A stretch of DNA of 64,000 nt, from contig CAXAMN010001148.1 of the NCBI GenBank assembly GCA_963970005.1, positions 62,001 to 126,000 of the forward strand. The letters run 5' to 3'. Shown here piece after piece: positions 19,630-29,945 of the stretch (position 1 is its first letter; every line of letters starts with the position of its first letter). A model generated the notes under the pieces. It had not been told where the DNA came from. It did not search any database and saw only the letters and a program-made list of their open reading frames with translations. The translations under genes and the position numbers were made by a program. The stretch comes from Durusdinium trenchii. Its lineage: Eukaryota > Sar > Dinophyceae > Suessiales > Symbiodiniaceae.

Positions 19630-21490
19630 AACAAAGATGTCAGAACATGGCCCAGAACGTTTCACAGCCTTATGAAAGATGATGTGTCAGAGCACAAACC
19701 AGATTTGATGCCAGAACAAGTCAGTGTCAGAACATTGTCAATTCCCACAACAAATCACCTATGGTGGGGACCACTCGAAGTAAAATAATTATGAAACAGT
19801 GAAACATCATACTGGTTTACTCAGTGTTACTCATTAGGGTCCGATCAGTGTGACTTTTCTTTGACTTAATATGAATGTGTAACATATATAATGTATACAT
19901 GTTTTTGTTTCTTTTTTGAAAAACACTTTGTGTCACATAATTAATAAAGTATGTTCTCACAGAACACGACCATGGTATGACATGGCATATCTTGGGTGTG
20001 CTTGACACATTTTGTTGAACAAGGCATCTTGAAACACACAAACCTAATTTCAACTGTCAATGTTCTCGAGTAAAGCCTGTCTTTCAACTTGTTTTTCTGA
20101 AGGTGTTTAATAGTACTATGTGTTATCACTTGACATCTGTCATTATATTCTTCATAGTTCTCCATCTCCCTGGTATCGTTACCAAGTTCTGTGATTTGGA
20201 ATTCTACATTGTGTGTTCTGCTATTGTCAGTTGAAGTTGTCAGTTGAGGTTGTCAGTTGAAGGTTACACTGAAAGACAAACAACCATCCATCCATTGCCA
20301 CTCACTTGCATTCTAGTTGATGATGTTCAAACCTGGCCAGACAGACGCAGTTGACACAAAACAACATGTAAACTGACACCGGCATTGGACATGTGCAACT
20401 GCAAAAAACAACAAAAACATCACATGCACATGACCAGTCTTTAGACAGTCAAAAATGCAAGCAAATACTGGCCTCAATGAATGAGGCATGGGCAACAGCC
20501 TTCGCAAACAAACAATGGCATTATGCAAACACAAGTTGCGCTCAACATTTACCACAGACTTTCCACACAGTGCAGGAGACATCACACATTAAACACATGA
20601 CCTGAGTTGAAACCAAAAAACAGAACACCATCGCTGCTTTTGATCCAATGCCAAGTGATTCCTGGCAATTGCTATAATGGTTGGAGTGACAGCAACCACT
20701 AATTAATACTAGACAAAAAGTCTGCGCTTCTTGCAAGCACAAACTAAATGGGTTTCAAAGGTTCTTCCGCAATTCTTGGCGAAAAATAGCCACCCTCTTT
20801 TCCCAGCTTCTTTTGCATTCATGCAAGATCGGAATTGGGCAAAGGGCCAAAATTTCTTCTGGGACATCATGTTGCAATCCCTGGTCAATCAAAGTCTGGC
20901 GGATCCTCCATATTGTTGAAGCGCTATTCGATGGAGGTAGTGGGTGCTCAAGCGCCAAGTAGTTTGACAACTTCAACTCCTGTGGTTTCAGAGACCAGGA
21001 ATTCACCAGAACAGGTCCAACTGGCAACGGATATTCAACTTCAACACCAACTTCAACGCGTCCAGGTGGTAAAGGACTTTGAGTTGAGCAAGCCATGGGA
21101 CACAGCCAACTGACTGTCACGACTACTGAGCGAAAGAATGAGTCAATGAGTCCGGAAAATACTGCATCAATAAATCGAGTGAACGGCTGTGGTGAAACTG
21201 TGTGAAGGTAACATGGATGATCAAGAGGTATTGAACCTGCAGGTTTTGAATTCTGCTCCAAAGTGTGAGGTGAAACTTGCCGGGTGAAACGTCCGAGTTC
21301 TATTGGTCGGAGTCGAACTGTGTGATGCAGTGTGCCTTGATGTGAATAAAGGTTATGGTAGTGTTGTGTGGGTGATGTGAAGTGTGTCTTGTTGTTTTGT
21401 TGTGTGAGGATGTGAGATACTGTATCTGTAAGAGTGAGGTTGAATAATGTAAATACAATAATTGAAGACGTCGGTGAGTTGAATCATTCG
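19630..21490. other. Noncoding region between copia-like element and ORF449
   Basis: About 1.9 kb without a supported gene. It is AT-rich, with frequent GTCAGA/GTCAGT words at 19615-19745, and no frame has a protein-like pattern. Since it follows ORF449 and precedes the element on the same strand, it may contain the terminator and 3' end of the ORF cluster. Confidence 0.4.
20224..20262. repeat. Three tandem copies of a 13-bp unit
   Basis: TTGTCAGTTGAAG occurs three times in a row with one A-to-G change in the middle copy. Confidence 0.92.
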
Positions 21491-21504
21491 GTCACAATTG
21501 GCTC

Positions 21505-22854
21505 TCATGGCGCGGGATCTTGATCAACTTGGCGAGGAAGTAGATGCTGTGGAGGTGGGTATGATGGTGGCTTAGGTCTGGGGGAGCTTGTCGGTGGTGG
21601 TGGTTGTGATGGCTTGGTAGACGGTGATGTCTTGGATAAGGTTCGCGGTGGTGCCGGTATTGGCGGTGTTTTTGGTGGCGGTGGTGTTGGTTGTGTAGGA
21701 GGTGGTGGTAGTGGAAGTGGTGATGTTGGTGGTGGAAGAGGGTGGTGAGAGATTGTAGTGACATGTGGCGTTGCTGAAAGGTTTGAAGCGGTTTTGTCCG
21801 AGGGGGAATGCTGCAGAGCAAAGACGCTGTCGCTAGTGTCCTCTGTAGGTGTGAGCGGTGGTGGTGGTGTATGTGGTGAGTCTGGCCGTGTCGTTGGAGA
21901 GGCCCGTGAAGAGTGTCTGGAAGTGTGGTGTTCGGTCTGGTGGCTGGGTGATGGTGTTCTGGTAGGTGTTGGTGATGCTTGATGTCTTGTCCTTCTAGAG
22001 GAGCGGTGGTGCGTCGATCGTGTCACTCGCTCTCGGCGGGTGTGGCGAGAGATGGATGTGCGTGAGCGTCGTGTGCGAGAGCGTCTGGAGCGGGTAACGG
22101 AGCGTTGTGATTGTTTTGGTTGTTTTTGATGTTTGGTGTGCTTGGAGTAGTGGTGGTGTTGGTGTGGAGAATGTGTACGGTGAGATTGAGGGGTGGTGTG
22201 CCTGCTAGTGCGAGGTGAGGGAATGCGTTCACGGTGGCTCCGTGTGACTGTGGCTTGTGGTTTGTTGCGTGGTTGTCGTGTGTGGGATCTAGATCGATGG
22301 GAGTGGTGATGGGTATGTTTGGTGGTGTGTGAGTGTGAGTGTGAGGCTGCTGAGGGAGTGCGAGGCTGCCATAATAGGAGTGGTTGCTTTGAAAGCTTGT
22401 GATGTGTGCGGTGTTGTGGTTGTTCTTGTAGATGTACAGTCGGGCGACTGTCTGTATGTGATGGCGGCTCTGTTGTGGTTTGTCTGGGTGAGGGAGGGGT
22501 GTTGGATCGTTCAAAGGTAGGTGTGGAGGTCTTGTGAGGTTTGTCCAAGGTGGTGGCCAGTCGTAGAACTTGGTGATGGAGGGTGGTAGGTATGTGTTGC
22601 AATCTGAGGCATTGGTGATAGAACGTCTGCTGGTGCTCCAAGTTGGTTTTCATTGTAGGCAGCAATGTTTGGAGCTGTTGGATTCGCCCTGGTAGGCGAG
22701 GGTCTTGGTTGTTTGTGTCTGATTCTGCTGTTTGTAATTGCTTGATTGTATCATGGAGTCGGTTGAGTTGGAGGACCATCAGCCTGTTGATCTGAATATT
22801 GGTATCTCGCAGCTGTGAAATAATCTGAGCGTCCAAGGCAACAAGGGAGTCCAT
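21505..22854 (-). CDS. ORF449: N-terminal coiled coil, His/Arg/Ser-rich and Pro-rich protein
   Basis: A single uninterrupted frame of 449 residues. Residues 1-120 are helical and Gln/Leu-rich (MDSLVALDAQIISQLRDTNI, then RIQQLQTLLPTMKTNLEHQQ), likely coiled coil. Residues about 150-300 are packed with RS, SR, RT and HT dipeptides, like an RS domain but with much His. The last third is Pro-rich with PPPPT/PLPLPPPP runs and ends DQDPAP. No known enzyme motif. It is the third of three similar long ORFs on this strand (26494-24698, 24259-23366, 22854-21505). Such low-complexity frames can arise by chance in G/T-skewed DNA. However, three in one direction with ordered domains attached argue for real genes. 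Confidence 0.6.
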   Translation of the reverse strand: MDSLVALDAQIISQLRDTNIQINRLMVLQLNRLHDTIKQLQTAESDTNNQDPRLPGRIQQLQTLLPTMKTNLEHQQTFYHQCLRLQHIPTTLHHQVLRLATTLDKPHKTSTPTFERSNTPPSPRQTTTEPPSHTDSRPTVHLQEQPQHRTHHKLSKQPLLLWQPRTPSAASHSHSHTTKHTHHHSHRSRSHTRQPRNKPQATVTRSHRERIPSPRTSRHTTPQSHRTHSPHQHHHYSKHTKHQKQPKQSQRSVTRSRRSRTRRSRTSISRHTRRERVTRSTHHRSSRRTRHQASPTPTRTPSPSHQTEHHTSRHSSRASPTTRPDSPHTPPPPLTPTEDTSDSVFALQHSPSDKTASNLSATPHVTTISHHPLPPPTSPLPLPPPPTQPTPPPPKTPPIPAPPRTLSKTSPSTKPSQPPPPTSSPRPKPPSYPPPQHLLPRQVDQDPAP

Positions 22855-23365
22855 CGCTGGGATCTGTACACGAGCTAAAAACTGATCGAGGTGGATAAGC
22901 TGAGCTGCAATAACATCGAGGTGTGTTCGAAATCATCATAAGTGTTCAAAGTCAACAACAACAACAATCACAATCAAAGGACAGAATAAATTTGCACATG
23001 CAGTGGAAAATGAATTGAGTGCAGAAGCGAACCTAACTGTACACGGAATCGACTGGGTGGCAGTGGTCACAAATATTGGAATCAAACAGTGTGAGGAGTC
23101 TAGAAAGAAAGAACTCGTTGGAAATAAAGGGTCCAACAGGCAATCGAACTTGGTTTTTTGGCAGCATGTGCGGAAGAGAATGCGGGCAATAATCATGGGT
23201 TGGAGTCTATTGCTCACAACTGCTGAAACGACAATGGAAAGAAGTACAAATATGTAAATTGAGAATACGTACAAAGCCATCAATAATTCGGAATGTTCTT
23301 CGGCACGAAGTAGTCCTGTGATGTAGTATGTTTGCAGGTGGTCTGCGTGACTGAGTGGACTGCTA
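22855..23365. other. Spacer between ORF348 and ORF449
   Basis: 510 bp, AT-rich with no supported gene. It begins after the stop of ORF348 and contains no obvious promoter motif. Confidence 0.35.
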
Positions 23366-24259
23366 TCAGTCTTGTGCTGATGGATCTCGATGTGAGTCCA
23401 CCGGGTTAGTGATCGCTGTCTCTTTGTCTGATGGAGCTGGATCTTCTGTAGTCATCGTGCTGGCGTCTCGTGTGGCTGGAGGTGTTGTCTCGGTTTTGTG
23501 AGATGTTTTTTGAGGTGATGCTGCTTCTGTTGCTGGGCTTTCTGGCGGCTGTGGTGTGTAGAGAATTTGTAGAACTTGCCAGCGACCTTTGCAATCAAAT
23601 GGTGTTTTGTTGAGTGCTTTTGCAATGTATTTCCAGCTGGGGCGAGCTCGTTTGTTGAGTTTGAAGGATGCCAATTTTTCGTCATCGCTGGGTTCCCATC
23701 CTCCATTGTCAGGATATGGAGGGGAGTCGCTAAGATTGTGTGGTGCTGTGGGTGGTGGAACTGGTGGATGTGGAGGTACTGGTACAGGTACTGGTGAAAG
23801 TGGTGGTGGGAGTGGTAGTGGAAGAGGAGGTGTGGTAGGTGTGCTGCTGATAGAAAATGTTGTGATCGGTGGCGTAAGCTGTTGTTGGAAGTTTGTGTTG
23901 TGTCTGTGCTCTGATCGCGGCCGAGTGGTTTTGTCGTTGTGGTGTGTTGGTGAGTGCTGATGTGGTGAAGTGGGTGTGTAAGAGGGCGAGGGTTCTGGTT
24001 TGCATCTCAAGTGAGATTTGCCGGTGGTGGGAGGTGGGCTGCGACTGCGTGATGGAGAGGGTGGTGGTGGTGGTGGTGGTGGAGTGCGTCTGCTTGATCG
24101 TTGACATGGGATTGGAGTGGTAATCGGTTGGTGGGTAGGTGGTAGTGGTTGTGGTGTGAAAAGTGGTAGGTTTTGGAAAGTGGTGGCGATAGATGTGGCT
24201 GCTTGTAGGTGGGCAAGAAGGAGTCGATGTGCAAATGCTGTGTCCAGAGAAGATGTCAT
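23366..24259 (-). CDS. ORF348: Pro-rich protein with SANT/Myb-like domain
   Basis: I place the start at the ATG at 24259 (MTSSLDTAFAHRLLLAHLQA) because the 51 upstream in-frame residues from 24412 are Phe/Cys/Ser-rich and look like untranslated sequence. The protein has a helical start, an RS tract (SPSRSRSPPP), and long Pro runs. Near the C-terminus (residues 238-283 counting from 24412) lies an ordered domain: GGWEPSDDEKLASFKLNKRA, then PSWKYIAKALNKTPFDCKGR with a following W. The three spaced tryptophan/aromatic positions and the C-x2-RW ending fit a SANT/Myb-like DNA- or histone-binding helix bundle. An acidic Thr/Pro tail follows. This suggests a nuclear protein. It sits between ORF598 and ORF449. 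Confidence 0.65.
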   Translation of the reverse strand: MTSSLDTAFAHRLLLAHLQAATSIATTFQNLPLFTPQPLPPTHQPITTPIPCQRSSRRTPPPPPPPPSPSRSRSPPPTTGKSHLRCKPEPSPSYTPTSPHQHSPTHHNDKTTRPRSEHRHNTNFQQQLTPPITTFSISSTPTTPPLPLPLPPPLSPVPVPVPPHPPVPPPTAPHNLSDSPPYPDNGGWEPSDDEKLASFKLNKRARPSWKYIAKALNKTPFDCKGRWQVLQILYTPQPPESPATEAASPQKTSHKTETTPPATRDASTMTTEDPAPSDKETAITNPVDSHRDPSAQD

Positions 24260-24697
24260 CTTCGCGGTACTCGTCGTAGGATCAATATGGCTTGTACAAG
24301 TGTAAAAGGTCGAGTTCAATAATAGTTTGAATAATACAAAATGGCTGCGGATAAAGTATGTAAGTGAACAGAATATTGAAAAGGTACAGGAAGTCGTGCT
24401 GAATCTCGGCAATGAAAGTGAAAGTCTGAAAAGCTGAAAAGGCAGAAACGATTTGAACTCTCTGAAAATCGATTTGAACTTTCAAAAGACCTGAACTGTC
24501 GACAGGCATGGCGATTCTAATGTCATGTTGTCTGCTTAAAGTCGGGCTGATACAACATCTTGAAAATAGAAAGGTTGTCAGCGATAAGTGAAGTGGTGAG
24601 ACAATGATCAATCAGGAGTAAGCAGCATGGATATTTTGAGGACTTGTCGTCATCCGATATAGGGGTGAAAAAGATCCTCTGGGCCGGAAAGATTGAA
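24260..24697. other. Spacer between ORF598 and ORF348
   Basis: AT-rich 440 bp with no trusted gene. Probably contains the 3' end of ORF598 and the 5' leader of ORF348; an in-frame extension of ORF348 reaches 24412 without a stop. Confidence 0.35.
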
Positions 24698-26494
24698 TTA
24701 AATGAAACTGAGCGGTGGCTTTGCATCGCTTTTCCAAGCAATCCCTTCTATCCTTGAATGCTTGGGATGTGCTACCCAACATTTTCCGGGGGTATATTTC
24801 ACTATCCCCTCACCACGTAGCAGCAGGTCATTCGCGGCGGATTCGCCCCCATGAGTCACTTTCTGGCCATGGCCATAAGCTTTAATCGTCAGGATCAGAC
24901 CGCTGCGGTTTTTGGCCATGTTTGAAGCATTGAATAGCACTCGTGCGGCTTCAGCAACATCATGTGGCTCATAGTTCGACAATTCGAAAGCTTGGCAAAA
25001 ATAACCGACATTGTGGTCATCGTGTAGAATAGATCTCACAATTTCGCCCGCCTCGAGTATGGAGATAATGTTGCCCTCTTCGCTAACATGTGCTGCAAAG
25101 ATGTGTTTTATTGGTGGTATGTTGAGAGCTTCTCTCCTTGTAGGAGGGAGGATTGGGGCATCGCCCCTGCTCGCTAGTGTGGGTATGGTGAGTAGTAAAG
25201 AGTGTTGTTCTTCTTTGTTGGTGTCGTCGCTCCATTTTGTGTGTGTGAGAAGTTGCATGTCTGTAAAGTGGGTGCTGTTGAGGTGGGCAGCGCTGAGCAC
25301 TTTGGCTACGTAGGAGATCATGGGTTCATTGTGGATGTCAAGTGATTGTGCGTGCTGGTTGATCCATTGGAAGACATCCAATTGTGCAGGATCAGTGGGT
25401 GGTTGGAATTTTGGAGGAGGCAGGTTATGTGGACGTCGTTGAACTGGAATGGTTGGTGGTGCGATAGGTGGTGGCGTGGGTGCTTTTTCGGTGGCATGCT
25501 TGGGTGTGAAATGTGGGTTGGGTTTGAGAGTGATGCCTGAGGTACGGTGGGTTGAACCCACAGTGTGTTTGTCAGTGGTGGCTGCAGTGAAGTCTTTGGT
25601 GGAGACTTTGGGGGAGGTGTGAGTTTGTTCTTGTGTAAAGGTTGGTAATGGTGATGTGTGCCTGTCAGCAGGTGTAGAATGTGGTTGTGAGCTGGCAACT
25701 GATTGTGTAGCTGAGCTTCGTCGGCGTGGCAATGGAGAGCGTGGAGTGCGTAGTGAGCGAGTGCGGCTCCTGGATCTGGATGTAGCTTGTGATGGTGCAA
25801 TGGTGGGAACAGCAGGAAAAGCTGAATAGCGGTGGTGTTCAGGTGCACGTGGAGGTGAACGATCTGGATCTCGCCAAATGCCTCGCGTGGTGCTGAGTGT
25901 GGGTGCAATAGATGGTGTCGGTTTGGTGGTGCGTGGCACTTGAGGTGGTGGGGGAGGCTGAGCTGGGGTGGTGATAGTTGCTGAAGCATGTACAGTGGGA
26001 GCGGCTGGAGTGTGTGGTGGTGGAGCTGTTGGGGCGTGCTGTGGTGTGGTAGTCTCTGCCGGATTGGTGGTTTGTGGTGGAACAGTTGAGGGAGGTAGTG
26101 ACTGTGGTAGCGATTGACTTGTGGTGTGTGGTGCAGGTGGTTGAGGTGGTTGAGGTGGCTGTGCTGGAGTTGTGTGGATGTGGTGTTGTAGTGGTTGTGG
26201 TGGTTGTGTTGCGTGAAGTGGTTGTGGTTGTGGATGTTGGGTACTGTCAAGAGGAACTGCAGGTTGTACTGGATAATGTGCCTGTATTGGATGTGGCTGC
26301 ATGTAGTGAGGTTGAGGTGGAAGTGGTGTGGGAAATGGGTAGCCTGGAGGAATGGGATGATGTGGTGGAACTGGTGGCAATGTTGGGTATGGTTGTGGTG
26401 GAGCATGTGAGGGGTATGGGAACCAATGTGGCTGTGTGGGCTGTGGTTGTTGCTGTAGATGTGGTGGTAATGAATAGGGCCAGGGATACGTCAT
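24698..26494 (-). CDS. ORF598: Pro/Gln/His-rich N-terminus with unrecognised C-terminal domain
   Basis: An uninterrupted 598-residue frame starting MTYPWPYSLPPHLQQQPQPT. Residues 1-200 are Pro/His/Gln-rich and 210-330 have RS-type tracts (SRSRSRTRSLRTPRSPLPRR). From about 375 to the end the sequence becomes ordered: DVFQWINQHAQSLDI, then PPIKHIFAAHVSEEGNIISI, LEAGEIVRSILHDDHNVGYF, CQAFELSNYEPHDVAEAARV and LILTIKAYGHGQKVTHGGES. The pattern His, then N-x-x-S-I-L-E-x-G, then G-Y-F loosely recalls ADP-ribosyltransferase folds, but this is a weak analogy. It is the first of three such ORFs on this strand. Confidence 0.65.
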   Translation of the reverse strand: MTYPWPYSLPPHLQQQPQPTQPHWFPYPSHAPPQPYPTLPPVPPHHPIPPGYPFPTPLPPQPHYMQPHPIQAHYPVQPAVPLDSTQHPQPQPLHATQPPQPLQHHIHTTPAQPPQPPQPPAPHTTSQSLPQSLPPSTVPPQTTNPAETTTPQHAPTAPPPHTPAAPTVHASATITTPAQPPPPPQVPRTTKPTPSIAPTLSTTRGIWRDPDRSPPRAPEHHRYSAFPAVPTIAPSQATSRSRSRTRSLRTPRSPLPRRRSSATQSVASSQPHSTPADRHTSPLPTFTQEQTHTSPKVSTKDFTAATTDKHTVGSTHRTSGITLKPNPHFTPKHATEKAPTPPPIAPPTIPVQRRPHNLPPPKFQPPTDPAQLDVFQWINQHAQSLDIHNEPMISYVAKVLSAAHLNSTHFTDMQLLTHTKWSDDTNKEEQHSLLLTIPTLASRGDAPILPPTRREALNIPPIKHIFAAHVSEEGNIISILEAGEIVRSILHDDHNVGYFCQAFELSNYEPHDVAEAARVLFNASNMAKNRSGLILTIKAYGHGQKVTHGGESAANDLLLRGEGIVKYTPGKCWVAHPKHSRIEGIAWKSDAKPPLSFI

Positions 26495-27118
26495 GGCTGC
26501 TCGGCAAAGCGAATAATCACCAGGTCAATGTATGTATGTAAGTATACGTGGGAGTCGAAGCAGTCCTTGAACGTGTACTTGAAAAAGTGTACTTGAAAAA
26601 GTGAAACTAAAATCTGTATAATATGTCGCTGTCAAGTGGAGGAGTGTGCAAATGGCTTTACTTGAATTCTTGAAAAAAGTCGAAATTAAAATTGAAATGG
26701 AGAGGATTCCTGGGTGAAACGAATGCAGTTGGACTCTGCAGTATATTTCAGTAGGAGATTCAGTGAACTCTGCAGTAAACTTCACGTGTACGGGGTGAAA
26801 CGATCCAAGCTGACTTCGAGCAAGAAAAACATGATTTATTCCAGCACATCCCCCTGATTTATTCCAGGAGTCTGTTTGAGTGCATTCTCAACACCCTTCA
26901 AAATGTAGCCAGACATGTCAGTTGGATCAGCTCTCTTGAAGGCAGCCCTTGGCAAGGCGAAAATTCAAAATATTATTGAATTGTGAGCATGAGCCGGTTC
27001 AGATGTCCACAGCGCTGCCAAGACACACCAAATTCACAGCAGCCTTTTTATCTGCCAAATGAAGCAAATAAAGTGCCTGAGATCAAGAGGGTTGAGCAAG
27101 TGACACATGACACATGAT

Positions 27119-27346
27119 TCAAACATGACACATGACACATGACAAATGACCAAGGGGGTTAAACTTCGGCAAGGGCACCCACACGCACTTCCTGAATTCA
27201 ATCAAGTTCATGCTCGCAAACACAACCCGAACACAGTCACAAAAGCACCCAGTGCAATCGAGCATCTTCTCCGTGCACACGGAGGTGTCAATCCCCTCGT
27301 CCTCCAGGATCTCTTCAGCACGCGATGGCTGATCGTACTCGTCCAT
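27119..27346 (-). CDS. Candidate first exon, acidic start
   Basis: The minus-strand frame begins MDEYDQPSRAEEILEDEGID and continues TSVCTEKMLDCTG before turning low-quality. It could be the first exon of a gene whose rest I cannot trace leftward. Confidence 0.25.
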   Translation of the reverse strand: MDEYDQPSRAEEILEDEGIDTSVCTEKMLDCTGCFCDCVRVVFASMNLIEFRKCVWVPLPKFNPLGHLSCVMCHV

Positions 27347-27996
27347 TCACGATGGCAACTGTGATATGTGACCTGTGACTCGGCATGTGACATGCATGTG
27401 ACATGTGTTGGAGTCTGTGATGATTTCTGTGACTGTGACGCCTCATGTGTCAACTTGATCCAAGAATATCATTGAAAGGCAGCTCAACTGTCAACTGTCA
27501 CCATGACACATGTTTCTCACTTGTCACATGTTTGCAAGTTTAAAATGCTTGACAAGTGATTGCACAAAATGACTCGATCTCCAATCTCGCCTTCTCTGAC
27601 ATAGTCCTTGAAGAAAGCACCCAAATGTCGGACCTCAACAGTGTGACATGTGGCATGTGACAATGTCAAATGAATGAAGCACTCCCGAATCTACGTATCT
27701 GCAATCTTCTGACTGACTCTTTCATTGTCAAGTGACAAGTGGCTCTAAAATAATAGTAAGACTCGAATCAGAATGCGTGAAACCGAGGCATATGGCATAT
27801 GGCATGTGATCCTGGGCAGCTGACCAAGCCATGAAGACAGCCTCAAGTCAAACGGAGCCGACGATTTCAGCAGGAAACATGACTCTGACTTCACATGACA
27901 CATGACACTGACAATTCATGCAATGGCAAATGAATGACTCTAATTCTGATTAAAAATTCTGTCCTACCCCCCTTCTCACTGTGGACCGCACCAAAT

Positions 27997-28038
27997 CCTG
28001 ACAGACAAACTCCTGATTTCAGGAGTTTGTCTGTCAGG
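27997..28038. repeat. 20-bp perfect stem with 2-base loop
   Basis: CCTGACAGACAAACTCCTGA, two T, then its exact reverse complement. A strong hairpin or cruciform site with no surrounding gene. Confidence 0.95.
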
Positions 28039-28159
28039 TTCCACCTATCACGTGATTTCAATTTGAGCCGAAATTCTACAGTAAAGGGCGAGCTGTTGAT
28101 AGGTTAAAAGATTGCAGAAATACAAAAAAAAATAATCCCTCAAACGTCCACCCAGGTTA

Positions 28160-29940
28160 CTGCAGCATCCAGTGATCGCTGCTAACCACATTGCTTTCAG
28201 AGTGTGTGAGTCTGTTATCATGTCTCGACCCCTTCTTCTGTACTTCCACTACCGTTGTTTCATTATCAGCACCCCTCCTACCAGCACCTTGACTATGTCT
28301 AGGTGCACTTCTATTGGTCCTACGTGAATTCATGATGCCGGAATGCGAACTCTTCCGCCATAGCAGCACACCCGCTCCTCCAAAAACCCTGCATCGTACA
28401 ATCATACGGCAATTCAACAATGGTCACGAAAAGACCAAAGAATACTGTTTCCCCATAAATCTAGGAACCAAACCATAAGTGCGAGCATGAGCTATCCTGC
28501 GTCCATGTGGTAGCTTAAGCAGCTACTAGACTACTCTCTTTACTGGGCGCCTACTTAACTAAGTCAGGAGGCAAGGGCACGGGCTTAAATAGAAACCTTT
28601 TTATGGCTAGTGCTGTTTCACCGGTGCTCCGACGCCATCGGCGGCCTCTTTTCGGCATGTCTTCGCGGCCTTCGGTGCCGTGCCGGGGCGAAAGCTATGT
28701 CGCCGTTTCGACTGTGTCTCGGCCGAGTCGCGAGCACCGTGCTGCTTTCTCCCAGGTGTGGCTTTGATCCAGACTGATCTAGGAGCTACTTTCTGCTATA
28801 GTCATACTGGCAGGGTCAACTGGAGTAGATGATGTTGAAGGGAAACTCATCCAGGTGGCGCGCCCCTGACCGAGGCAGTCACAAGAACAACCTCGAACAC
28901 CGATGCCACAGTTGTGATTGCAACTGTGTGCACAGCACAGGCAGCAAGCTTCAAGCTAATTGGATTAGCCTGGCTGCGCCTGGCTGAGTCTGAGTTGCGC
29001 GATCTCATGTCATCGCGGTATGAATTCCGAATCCGAACTCCGCGTTGAACTCCATTTGTCTGCACCACGAAAGCCAAAGTTGTGAATTCATGTCACCAGT
29101 AAACAATCCCATAACCTCGTGAGATTGGTGTCGAACATCTCCAAAAAGGTCAGGAGACTTGGGTACTTTGAGTCATTTGCTTGGAGTGCACTTGCTCGTT
29201 TGGAGACTTGGGGCGTTGGGACAGGGGAAAAGCAGGTTGCGCCCAAAGAGGCGAGGTGAGACGAGGCCATCCTTTGCGTCTAGCTCGCTAGTAGCTCGAA
29301 GCTAGTGACCAAGGGCATCGCTACGAACGTAGCTCCGGCGGCCGTACTACTAGTAACACTAAGCTACGAACGGAACAAAGGGCATCGCGACTAGTTAACC
29401 AATAAAAGGTCAGTAGGGTGTCTTCGTCATTGTTGCCATACCGGCCGCAGCGGGGCAAAAACAATAGAACGAGGAGACGTTGAAGCTAAACCGCGTAGGG
29501 AAGTAATCATGAATGAAAAAAGCTGATGAGCAATGAGGCTTGTGAGGCCTTAATCCCCAGGCTAGCTAGTTGACCGTGCAGGAAGGGCTACAAGACCACC
29601 ATAGCATGCTTGTCACCTTGACTTCTCAACGGTAGGACCGTGGGAGGCATGGGCAAGTGTGGGATATGTGGGATCCTGAATGATACGGAAACACCCCCGA
29701 AACTAGCCGGATCGGATCACATTGGCATGCATCCAATGGACATGGTCCAAGTTCCTCGCTTGAGCTTCGTGAGAAGCCCTGGTGAAAGAGAGCCTTCAAA
29801 ATTCAACTCCTACGGCCTTCGGATGCCTCCGGGGCCAAAAAGTGGTTCACACGTCGAGTGGGAGAACAAACGCCAAACTCCTCGATGAGATCGATGACGC
29901 ATTCTGCTTCTTTTGTGCTTGGTGTGTGCGACCACTGGCC
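28160..29940. other. Unassigned stretch with GC-rich structured segment
   Basis: No supported gene over about 1.8 kb. At 28618-28745 a GC-rich segment starts CCGGTGCTC and ends GAGCACCGT, an inverted pair enclosing several GGCGGCCTC/CGCGGCC words. It may be a structured RNA or a short repeat. Short minus-strand frames at 28157-28420 and 28847-29077 have no recognisable pattern. Confidence 0.3.
29280..29400. repeat. Dispersed CTACTAG/GGGCATCGC motif cluster
   Basis: First cluster of the short-word family: CAAGGGCATCGCTACGAACG, CGTACTACTAGTAACA, then ACAAAGGGCATCGCGACTAG. Confidence 0.85.
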
Positions 29941-29945
29941 ACCTT

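Larger units (their letters stand above)
26500..28150. other. Noncoding region rich in TGACACATG words
   Basis: After ORF598's start come 400 bp with GTGAAAC words and a 14-bp direct duplication (26573-26600). Then 27100-27950 is dense in ATGACACATGAC and TGTGACATG words, like the first 7 kb. The only protein-like frame is at 27119-27346. Confidence 0.45.

Noticed and set aside
25318-26406. Minus-strand His/Thr/Leu-rich 362-residue frame
   Set aside because: A frame-shifted shadow of ORF598. It has no ordered segment, whereas ORF598 ends in one.
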